Shown: positions 15,138 to 20,451 of the stretch, piece after piece
How the letters are laid out: each line of letters starts with the position of its first letter
How positions within the stretch are numbered: the first letter of the stretch is position 1
NCBI GenBank assembly: GCA_963636105.1
Contig: CAVHIG010000035.1
Coordinates: forward strand, 1-20,451
DNA length: 20,451 bases
Direction: 5' to 3'
Source: CAVHIG01 sp963636105
Lineage (GTDB): Bacteria > Bacillota > Clostridia > Peptostreptococcales > Anaerovoracaceae
Made by a program: the position numbers and the translations under genes
Notes under the pieces: generated by a model
What the model was told of the DNA's origin: nothing
What the model saw: the letters and a program-made list of their open reading frames with translations, nothing else
The model's database searches: none

Positions 15138-15206
15138 AAATCCATTTCGTGTGGTCTGAACAGTAACAACCGCACCGTTCCTGGCGCCTAAACGGTAACG
15201 AGTCAC

Positions 15207-15235
15207 TTGACGAAATCCCCATTTTGCGCTAATAT
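15207..15235 (+). promoter_or_regulatory. galE promoter
   Basis: TTGACG (15207-15212), 17 bp, then TAATAT (15230-15235). The start would be near 15242, at the first leader repeat, giving a leader of about 110 nt. Confidence 0.8.
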
Positions 15236-15240
15236 TAAGT

Positions 15241-15319
15241 GCATACAAGCATCAAGCGCATACAAGCATAATTCAAATGCATACAAGCATCAAGCGCATA
15301 CAATCAAACTCAGCATACA
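15241..15319 (+). repeat. Direct repeats GCATACAAGCATCAAGC in the galE leader
   Basis: GCATACA occurs five times, starting at 15241, 15258, 15279, 15296 and 15313. A 25-nt block is repeated exactly at 15241-15265 and 15279-15303 (38-nt period). The array begins at the predicted transcription start and ends 25 nt before the GGAGGG ribosome site. It is almost free of U-A hairpin potential and so is likely single-stranded in the mRNA. Confidence 0.88.
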
Positions 15320-15354
15320 TATTACACATCAGAACAATACAACGGAGGGACAAA

Positions 15355-16497
15355 ATGGCAATATTGGTAACGGGTGGCGCCGGATACATCGGCAGCCATA
15401 CATGCGTAGAACTTCTCACTGCGGGATATGACGTGGTAGTGCTCGACAATCTGAGCAATTCTGACGTAAAAGTGCTCCCAAGACTTCGAAAAATCACAGG
15501 CCGCGACGTGCGTTTTTACGAGGGCGACATTTTGGACAGCGAGCTGCTTGAGGAACTGCTTTCGAAGGAAGACATCACGGCATGCATTCATTTCGCCGGC
15601 CTCAAGGCAGTGGGCGAATCCGTCGCAAAACCACTCAGTTACTACAAAAATAACGTGGGCGGCACCCTGACATTGCTGGAAAAATTGGCAAAACATGGCG
15701 CAAAGAAGCTGATTTTCTCCTCCTCCGCGACTGTCTACGGGAAACCGGCGAGCGTGCCGATCACTGAGCAATTTCCGCGAGGCGAATGCACAAATCCCTA
15801 CGGGCGCACAAAATCGATGATTGAGGAGATTTTAATCGACCTGTGCAAGGCGGATCCGGAGTGGAGCGTGGTGCTTTTGCGCTATTTCAACCCTGTGGGC
15901 GCGCATGAGAGCGGGCTTATCGGCGAGAATCCGCGCGGAATTCCAAACAATCTGATGCCGTATGTGACTCAGGTGGCGACGCGGAAACTGCGTGAGCTCG
16001 GCGTTTTCGGGGATGATTACGATACTCCGGACGGTACGGGCGTGCGCGATTACATCCATGTGGTGGATTTGGCCAAGGGACATCTTGCTGCGCTTGCGAA
16101 GCTCGGATGCGAACCGGAGGCCGATAGGAAAGAAGGAATGAAAGCTGAGGCTGATGTGAAAGAAGGTATCGAAGCTGAGGCCGATGAAAAAACTGGTCTG
16201 GGAGGTAAAGCCGAAGCCGATAGGAAAAGCGGATTGCAAGCCGAAGCGGGCTGCAGTGTGTACAACCTCGGTACCGGAAACGGCTACAGCGTGCTGGATC
16301 TTGTGAAGGCCTTTGAGAAGGCGACCGGCGTGGAGATTCCTTATGTGATAAAGCCGAGACGTCCGGGCGACATCGACATGTGTTATTGCGATCCGAGCAA
16401 GGCTCTGCGTGAGCTTGGCTGGAAGGCCGAAAAAGACCTGCTTGCTATGTGCGCTGACGCCTGGAATTGGCAAAAAAACAACCCCGAGGGATACTAA
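15355..16497 (+). CDS. galE: UDP-glucose 4-epimerase with a tandem-repeat insert
   Basis: GalE interconverts UDP-glucose and UDP-galactose with bound NAD+. It serves galactose use and supplies UDP-galactose for surface glycans. It is a short-chain dehydrogenase. The Rossmann motif GGAGYIGSH (7-15) and the catalytic triad S124, Y149 and K153 (SSSATVY; YGRTK) match E. coli numbering, as does RYFNPVGAH. The start at 15355 has GGAGGG 7 nt before it. An in-frame ATG at 15277 falls inside the leader repeats. The protein has 380 residues against about 338 for the family. The excess is a charged repeat insert at 251-299, between GHLAALAKL and the conserved VYNLGTGNGYSVLD. The reading frame is intact on both sides, so the enzyme is probably active. 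It is convergent with the operon to its right, 21 nt from the last gene, with no clear terminator. Confidence 0.95.
   Translation: MAILVTGGAGYIGSHTCVELLTAGYDVVVLDNLSNSDVKVLPRLRKITGRDVRFYEGDILDSELLEELLSKEDITACIHFAGLKAVGESVAKPLSYYKNNVGGTLTLLEKLAKHGAKKLIFSSSATVYGKPASVPITEQFPRGECTNPYGRTKSMIEEILIDLCKADPEWSVVLLRYFNPVGAHESGLIGENPRGIPNNLMPYVTQVATRKLRELGVFGDDYDTPDGTGVRDYIHVVDLAKGHLAALAKLGCEPEADRKEGMKAEADVKEGIEAEADEKTGLGGKAEADRKSGLQAEAGCSVYNLGTGNGYSVLDLVKAFEKATGVEIPYVIKPRRPGDIDMCYCDPSKALRELGWKAEKDLLAMCADAWNWQKNNPEGY
16117..16251 (+). repeat. Four-unit coding repeat EADxKxGxxA inside galE
   Basis: Units are EADRKEGMKA (residues 255-264), EADVKEGIEA (265-274), EADEKTGLGGKA (275-286) and EADRKSGLQA (287-296), then a partial EAG. 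The DNA period is 30 bp with one 36-bp unit. Each unit starts GARGCCGAT or GAGGCTGAT. Synonymous and amino-acid differences show that the array is not a very recent duplication. Confidence 0.93.
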
Positions 16498-16518
16498 CTG
16501 GCCCGGCAGAATCAGATT

Positions 16519-17028
16519 TTACAGACCTGGGCCTGAGCTACCAGAACCGGAGTTATCAGAACCAGAATTCACAGGCCCAGGCGATTTGTGCCGGGAGCTC
16601 TCTACTTCTATGGCGCCTACTGTGATGAAGCCGATAGCAGCGACCTTGCCGAGGGTTTTTGTGCCATTTAAGACACGGCGACCGTCCCTGTCCTTGATGC
16701 CGCCTAAGATTTCGCTGCCATTGTCCTTTATTACATAGAAATTATCCTTCCAATTTTGGAAGACTCTGCCGCCGCCGCTTTTGAGGTCGCGAATGCCGCG
16801 GCGCCTTTGCTCCTTGTTTTTTCTCAGCGCACCGGCCGCTGTTTCGAGAGTGCCGCTGGCTATCTCGCCCGCAATGGTGCCTGTAAGTATTGTGGAATCT
16901 ATAATGGCACTGCCCAGCTCGTCCAGAAATTTTACCTTTGACAGCTTGCCGATAAAACTGCAGGTGCCGCCTATGGCACCGCCTATAACCGCTCCGCCTA
17001 TAATGGCGGCCTTTTTAAATTTTTCCAT
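16519..17028 (-). CDS. Small glycine-zipper protein of unknown function, coupled to the histidine kinase
   Basis: I do not recognise a named family. The 169-residue protein begins MEKFKKAAIIGGAVIGGAIGG, a positively charged start followed by a hydrophobic glycine zipper (G11, G12, G16, G17, G20, G21). A second Gly/Ala-rich stretch TILTGTIAGEIASGTLETAAG lies at about 46-66. A basic patch KNKEQRRRGIRDLK follows, then a soluble part with FYVIKDNGSEILGGIKDRDG, a third hydrophobic run (about 130-144) and a Gly/Ser-rich tail. No cleavable signal peptide is obvious. Insertion into or association with the membrane is inferred. The ATG overlaps the kinase gene by 14 nt, with AGGA 5 nt upstream, so the two are translationally coupled. 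The C-terminal codons include a perfect 10-bp inverted repeat (16526-16535 / 16572-16581). It may be an accessory or output protein of the two-component system. Confidence 0.8.
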   Translation of the reverse strand: MEKFKKAAIIGGAVIGGAIGGTCSFIGKLSKVKFLDELGSAIIDSTILTGTIAGEIASGTLETAAGALRKNKEQRRRGIRDLKSGGGRVFQNWKDNFYVIKDNGSEILGGIKDRDGRRVLNGTKTLGKVAAIGFITVGAIEVESSRHKSPGPVNSGSDNSGSGSSGPGL

Positions 17029-18496
17029 ATGAATCCTGCTTCCCTTTCTCCGGCTTTTCGGCCTTCAGCTCAAACCAGAAGGTGCTGCCCTGGCCGACAG
17101 TGGACTCCACCCCAAACTTTGCATTGTGCAACACCAGAATCTCCTTCACAATCGAGAGGCCGAGGCCTGTCCCCACCGTCGTCCGCACATGATTTGTGCT
17201 GGCCTTGTAATATCTGTCCCAAATTTTATCAAGCTCCTCCGGCGCGATACCCATGCCGTGGTCGGTGACCTCGCACCTTATGAAGGAACCGTGGCCGTTT
17301 CTGCCCTCCTGACGCACACTTATAAGCACCGTACGGTCCTCCCCGCAGTACTTTATAGCATTTGTGACGAGATTCGTAATGACCTGATTTATGCGGGCTT
17401 CATCGGCATTTACATAGAGGTCCGGCTGGCAGTCAAGCGCGATGGTGTAATTTTCCTTTTCCGCAAAAATATCGTAAGAATGCAAAATATTTTCAAAGGT
17501 CTCGCTGAGATTAAACCTCCTCTTTTCAAGCACCGTGGAGCCGGATTGCATCCTGGAAAGCGAGAGCATGTCCGATACGAGGACGTTTAAGCGGTCGGCC
17601 TCCTCTATAATGACTTGAAGGTGAGCATTTCGCTTTTCGGGCTTGTCGCCGGAAATATCGCGTATCATCTCCGCATAGGATTTCACCATGGTGAGCGGCG
17701 TCCTGAGGTCGTGCGAGACATTTGCTATGAGGTCTCTTTGGAGATTTGTGGATTTCTCAAGCTCAAGCGAGGTATAAGTCAGCGTGCTCGCAAGCTCCTC
17801 AATCTCCGAGTAATGGCCGCCTTCAAAGACTATGCCGTACTTGCCCTGGGCGAGCTTTTTCGCGGAATTGTTGATCTTCTTTATCGGTTTTACGATTTGG
17901 TTTGACAGGATCAGGGAGAGCGCGCAGGCCAGAAGCAGCGAGATGACCGTGACATAGGAAAGCTGTGTGCTCAGGATGTCCACAGTCGAAGACACGGGAT
18001 AGAGCGGCGAAAAAATGTAGAGCACGTCCACTCCGCCGTTTCCATTATCCACATAGCTCGCGAAGGCGAGAGTATTGCTGCTGGTGTGCTTCTCCGAGAC
18101 TATTACGGAAACGCTGTCGGATTTGCTTTTCTGCAGCTGCTCGCGCACGGCCTTCATTTCGCTAAAGTAAACGTAGGAAGGTCGCCATGATTCCTCAGTT
18201 TCAGGAGAAAATACGATGGTGCCGTCCGAGGTCTCGATCTGTATGTACATATCGTTTTTCAGGTAGATGTCACGGATTTTCTCGACGATGTCGCTGTCCT
18301 GATAATGCTCCAAAATGGAATTTGCGGTATCCTTTGTCTCCGAAATCTTCATCTCCTGGTAAAAACTGTTTAAAAAGAAAATCTGCAGGCCCCAGAGCAG
18401 AAGCATGAGTACAGCCGCAAAAAACAGAAAATGGAGCCACAGCTTGAATCTGAGGCTCTTGAAGTTTAGTTTGAATTCTTTTCCGAATATTTTCAT
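17015..18496 (-). CDS. Membrane sensor histidine kinase
   Basis: The 493-residue kinase senses an unknown signal and phosphorylates the adjacent response regulator. Order: TM1 (about 18-43), an extracytoplasmic region of about 135 residues (44-178), TM2 (about 179-198), HAMP (about 199-250), HisKA with phospho-acceptor H262 in NVSHDLRTPLTMVKSYAEMI, then HATPase with N-box NQVITNLVTNAIKY (370-383), G1 DHGMG (412-416), F-box-like DRYYKA and G2 GTGLGLSIVKE (442-452). The architecture resembles PhoR/ResE-type kinases. The extracellular part has a PAS-like feel (YIQIETSDGTIVFSPE), but I cannot assign a ligand. It starts 17 nt after the regulator stop without a good ribosome site, which suggests coupling to the upstream gene. 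The last codons overlap the glycine-zipper gene. Confidence 0.95.
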   Translation of the reverse strand: MKIFGKEFKLNFKSLRFKLWLHFLFFAAVLMLLLWGLQIFFLNSFYQEMKISETKDTANSILEHYQDSDIVEKIRDIYLKNDMYIQIETSDGTIVFSPETEESWRPSYVYFSEMKAVREQLQKSKSDSVSVIVSEKHTSSNTLAFASYVDNGNGGVDVLYIFSPLYPVSSTVDILSTQLSYVTVISLLLACALSLILSNQIVKPIKKINNSAKKLAQGKYGIVFEGGHYSEIEELASTLTYTSLELEKSTNLQRDLIANVSHDLRTPLTMVKSYAEMIRDISGDKPEKRNAHLQVIIEEADRLNVLVSDMLSLSRMQSGSTVLEKRRFNLSETFENILHSYDIFAEKENYTIALDCQPDLYVNADEARINQVITNLVTNAIKYCGEDRTVLISVRQEGRNGHGSFIRCEVTDHGMGIAPEELDKIWDRYYKASTNHVRTTVGTGLGLSIVKEILVLHNAKFGVESTVGQGSTFWFELKAEKPEKGKQDSYGKI

Positions 18497-18513
18497 GATC
18501 AGGCACCGCGCGG

Positions 18514-19185
18514 CTACGCTTCGAATTTGTAGCCTACTCCTCTCAGGGTAACAATGTAATCTCTGTATTTGCCGAGGCTGTTTCTCAGATTCTTGATATG
18601 CGTGTCTATCGTGCGATCATCGCCGAAGAAGTCGTAGCCCCAGATGTCCGAGAGCAGCTTGTCACGTGAGAGTGCGATGTTTTTATTCTCTACAAGATAA
18701 AAGAGCAGGTCGTATTCCTTCGGCGTGAGATTTATCTTTTCGCCATCCACAGTGACCGTGCGCGCCGGGATATTTATCACAAGACCGTCAAAGACAAGCT
18801 CATTTGCGCTTTGGCTCTGCGCCGGCTGCTTGCGCGCGAGTATCGCGTTTACCCTCGCCATGAGCTCCTTTGGGCTAAACGGCTTTACCATGTAGTCATC
18901 GATGCCCAGCTCAAAACCGAAGAGCTTGTCGTACTCTTCGCCGCGCGCCGAAAGCATTATAATAGGAATGTCCTTGATCTTCTTTATCTCCTTGCATGCC
19001 GTAAAGCCGTCGAGCTTCGGCATCATGATGTCCATTATGATGAGGTCGTAATCATTGAGCTTGACAAGACCCACAGCGCTCATGCCGTCGGCAGCCTCGG
19101 TGACCTCGTAACCGTTGAATTCTGAGTATTCTTTTATGACCTGACGAATCTTTTCTTCGTCGTCGACAACAAGCAAATGTGCCAT
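18514..19185 (-). CDS. OmpR/PhoB-family response regulator
   Basis: This 223-residue DNA-binding regulator is the partner of the downstream kinase. The receiver domain (1-118) has the acidic pocket D8/D9, phospho-acceptor D52 in IMDIMMPKLDG, the conserved Ser at MLSARGEE (S79) and K101 in VKPFSPKEL. The C-terminal winged helix (about 128-222) shows LTPKEYDLLFYLVENK, LLSDIWGY, RTIDTHIKNLR and TLRGVGYKFE, typical of the family. It is the first gene of the minus-strand operon regulator-kinase-glycine zipper protein. AGGAGG is present but lies 29 nt before the ATG, with a small CGGAA/TTCCG hairpin between. No in-frame start is closer, so initiation probably relies on the weak AAAAGAAC stretch. 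Its target genes are unknown. Confidence 0.96.
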   Translation of the reverse strand: MAHLLVVDDEEKIRQVIKEYSEFNGYEVTEAADGMSAVGLVKLNDYDLIIMDIMMPKLDGFTACKEIKKIKDIPIIMLSARGEEYDKLFGFELGIDDYMVKPFSPKELMARVNAILARKQPAQSQSANELVFDGLVINIPARTVTVDGEKINLTPKEYDLLFYLVENKNIALSRDKLLSDIWGYDFFGDDRTIDTHIKNLRNSLGKYRDYIVTLRGVGYKFEA

Positions 19186-19247
19186 GTTCTTTTCGCGCGG
19201 AAACTTCCGGGCTTCCTCCTGTCCTTTGTATGATTCTTTTGCTTAAG

Positions 19248-19292
19248 CATACACCAAGAGTGTGAAGGTGGCGTGAACGCTTTTGGTGTATG
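19248..19292. promoter_or_regulatory. Candidate operator of the two-component operon
   Basis: CATACACCAA (19248-19257) and TTGGTGTATG (19283-19292) are a perfect 10-bp inverted repeat. Between them the minus strand reads TTCACG (19277-19272) and TTCACA (19266-19261), direct repeats with an exact 11-bp period. That period is what OmpR/PhoB/PhoP-type dimers bind. A weak promoter TTGGTG (19257-19252), 19 bp, CATACA (19232-19227) would lie just downstream. Autoregulation is inferred. Confidence 0.45.
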
Positions 19293-19388
19293 TGAAATTA
19301 TTATTGCGTCTCAAGGCCGGAGCCGGCGGATTTTTCTTTGCGACGCCCATGCTTTCTCGTATTTTTTGTATTTTTCAGCGACATTCTA

Positions 19389-19417
19389 TTGAATTTTTCG
19401 CGTTTTTATGATAAAAT
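19389..19417 (+). promoter_or_regulatory. Promoter of the HTH-dehydrogenase gene
   Basis: TTGAAT (19389-19394), 17 bp, then TAAAAT (19412-19417) with the extended TGA before it (19409-19411). TGATAA (19409-19414) and TTATCA (19435-19440) form an inverted repeat over the -10 and the start region. This could be an operator for the gene's own XRE domain. Confidence 0.75.
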
Positions 19418-19475
19418 ATCCTTACTTTATGACGTTATCAGCAACATTTAGCAAATTCCACTTGAGGAGATTTTT

Positions 19476-20451
19476 ATGAAACACTTATCCATACACCTTC
19501 TCGCTGAAACTGTAGTCAGCAGAAGAAAAGCCTTGAATCTATCCCAAACCGAGCTGTCCAAAAAGACCGGAATCAACCGTTCCATACTTTCCAGATTGGA
19601 ATCCGGAGACTACACCCCATCCATAGAGCAGCTTCTTGCGCTTTCCGCCGTCTTGGACTTCCAGACTTCTGAGCTTATCGTAGATAACGATACTGCCCCT
19701 GCGCCCATCGAACGCAAGAAAATCGCCGTTGCCGGCACGGGCTATGTAGGCCTGTCGCTTGCCGTTTTGCTTTCCCAGCACAACGATGTGACCGCCGTGG
19801 ACATCCTGCCTGAGAAGGTCGAAAAGCTGAACAACTGGATTAGCCCGATTCAGGACGAGTATATCGAGCGATACCTTGTCGAGCATGAGGCCCGCAAGCT
19901 CGCCCTCACCGCTACGACAGACGGTGCAGCCGCCTATGCAGACGCCGATTTCATCATCGTCGCCGCGCCTACAAACTACGACCCAAAAGCAAACTTCTTT
20001 GATTGCAGTGCCGTGGAATCCGTGCTGACGCTGATCAAAGAATCCACAGAAAGCAGAAAAATCAAGCCCACAGTCGTAATCAAATCCACCATTCCTGTCG
20101 GCTATACCGTTCAGATACGTGAAAAAATGGCTATGGACAATATCATTTTCAGCCCGGAATTCCTGCGAGAATCCAAGGCGCTCTACGACAACCTGTATCC
20201 GAGCCGCATCATTGTCGGCAGCGACGAGAAGAATCAGCCCGCGGCAAAGCAGTTTGCGGCACTACTCCAGCAGGGCGCGATCAAGACAGCCATCCCCCTC
20301 CTCTTCATGGGAGCCACAGAGGCGGAGGCGACCAAGCTGTTTGTAAACACCTACCTCGCGCTCCGTGTATCCTACTTCAACGAACTGGACACCTACGCCG
20401 AGGTTAAAGGGCTGGAAACGGCCCCGATCATCAAAGGTGTGTGTCTCGACC
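19476..20451 (+). CDS. XRE-type HTH domain fused to UDP-glucose/nucleotide-sugar dehydrogenase (3' end beyond window)
   Basis: The frame stays open from the ATG to the window edge (325 residues so far). Residues 10-68 are a Cro/C1-type helix-turn-helix (SRRKALNLSQTELSKKTGIN, then SILSRLESGDYTPS). After a short linker (69-81, with APAP) comes a Rossmann start KKIAVAGTGYVGLSLAVLL, then VAAPTNYD (about 162-169), KSTIPVG (about 203-209), SPEFLRESKALYDNLYPSRI (about 225-244) and GATEAEATKLFVNTYLALR. These are typical of the short (about 390 residue) UDP-glucose 6-dehydrogenase class, which oxidises UDP-glucose to UDP-glucuronate with NAD+. The catalytic-cysteine segment would lie past 20451. GAGGAG lies 6 nt before the ATG. 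No Met or ribosome site occurs near the dehydrogenase start, so a true fusion is supported. The HTH could regulate the gene itself or glycan genes in response to UDP-sugar or NAD(H); that is inference. Confidence 0.92.
   Translation, partial: MKHLSIHLLAETVVSRRKALNLSQTELSKKTGINRSILSRLESGDYTPSIEQLLALSAVLDFQTSELIVDNDTAPAPIERKKIAVAGTGYVGLSLAVLLSQHNDVTAVDILPEKVEKLNNWISPIQDEYIERYLVEHEARKLALTATTDGAAAYADADFIIVAAPTNYDPKANFFDCSAVESVLTLIKESTESRKIKPTVVIKSTIPVGYTVQIREKMAMDNIIFSPEFLRESKALYDNLYPSRIIVGSDEKNQPAAKQFAALLQQGAIKTAIPLLFMGATEAEATKLFVNTYLALRVSYFNELDTYAEVKGLETAPIIKGVCLD

Larger units (their letters stand above)
14721..15206. other. Gene-free, repeat-rich spacer between pyrG and galE
   Basis: No coding sequence is supported between the divergent pyrG and galE promoters. 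Short frames lack ribosome sites and mostly translate the repeats. It contains a family of degenerate 15-mers, a 20-nt tandem pair, a TTCTCAG/CTGAGAA hairpin (14964-14983), copy C of the dispersed repeat and a terminator-like hairpin at 15088-15137. Confidence 0.65.

Noticed and set aside
15277..15354. Upstream in-frame ATG for galE at 15277
   Set aside because: It lies inside leader repeats without a ribosome site. The ATG at 15355 begins the canonical Rossmann strand with GGAGGG in front.
16050..16265. Ser/Ala-rich repeat frame on the minus strand inside galE
   Set aside because: It is the reverse reading of the GalE coding repeat. The repeats keep galE's frame and catalytic context, not this one.
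19311..19345. GCCGGAGCCGGC followed by T-rich sequence as a terminator
   Set aside because: The palindrome would leave a 2-nt loop, and no gene ends there on either strand.

Overview
The window looks like chromosomal DNA from a low-to-moderate GC Gram-positive anaerobe of the Firmicutes, probably class Clostridia. The reasons are strong AGGAGG-type ribosome sites before nearly every gene, sigmaA-type promoters with 17-bp spacers, U-tract terminators, a Gram-positive-type LexA box, and housekeeping proteins of Clostridia type. The genus cannot be named from this evidence. No phage, insertion sequence or CRISPR array is visible.

Layout, left to right. Bases 1-250 hold tRNA-Leu(UAA), initiator tRNA-fMet and a terminator. 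Bases 250-3140 carry proB and proA (proline synthesis) on the plus strand, with spacers full of a dispersed palindromic repeat, ending in a bidirectional terminator. Bases 3181-14720 are a minus-strand housekeeping block. In transcription order it runs pyrG (CTP synthase), purB and purA (AMP synthesis), then uvrB and uvrA (nucleotide excision repair), then pncB-type nicotinate phosphoribosyltransferase (NAD salvage). Bases 14721-15206 are a gene-free, repeat-rich spacer. From 15207 on the theme changes to UDP-sugars and signalling: galE on plus, then on minus a two-component system (response regulator, histidine kinase) translationally coupled to a small glycine-zipper protein. Last, on plus and running off the right edge, is an XRE-type DNA-binding domain fused to a UDP-glucose/nucleotide-sugar dehydrogenase.

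How the parts may work together. The minus block combines purine and pyrimidine nucleotide synthesis with DNA repair, and each sub-block appears to have its own control. pyrG has a promoter followed by a leader with competing terminator and antiterminator stems. purB has two PurBox-like direct repeats next to its -10. uvrB has a LexA box set inside the purA terminator, directly against the uvrB -35. GalE and the dehydrogenase both use UDP-hexoses and flank the two-component operon, which suggests, but does not prove, a cell-surface polysaccharide or envelope-stress locus.

The most unusual items are the HTH-dehydrogenase fusion, a roughly 45-residue tandem-repeat insert in an otherwise canonical GalE, the nested purA terminator/LexA box/uvrB promoter, a dispersed TTGTAGA...TCTACAA repeat family, 28-bp tandem repeats between purB and purA, and repeats in the galE leader.
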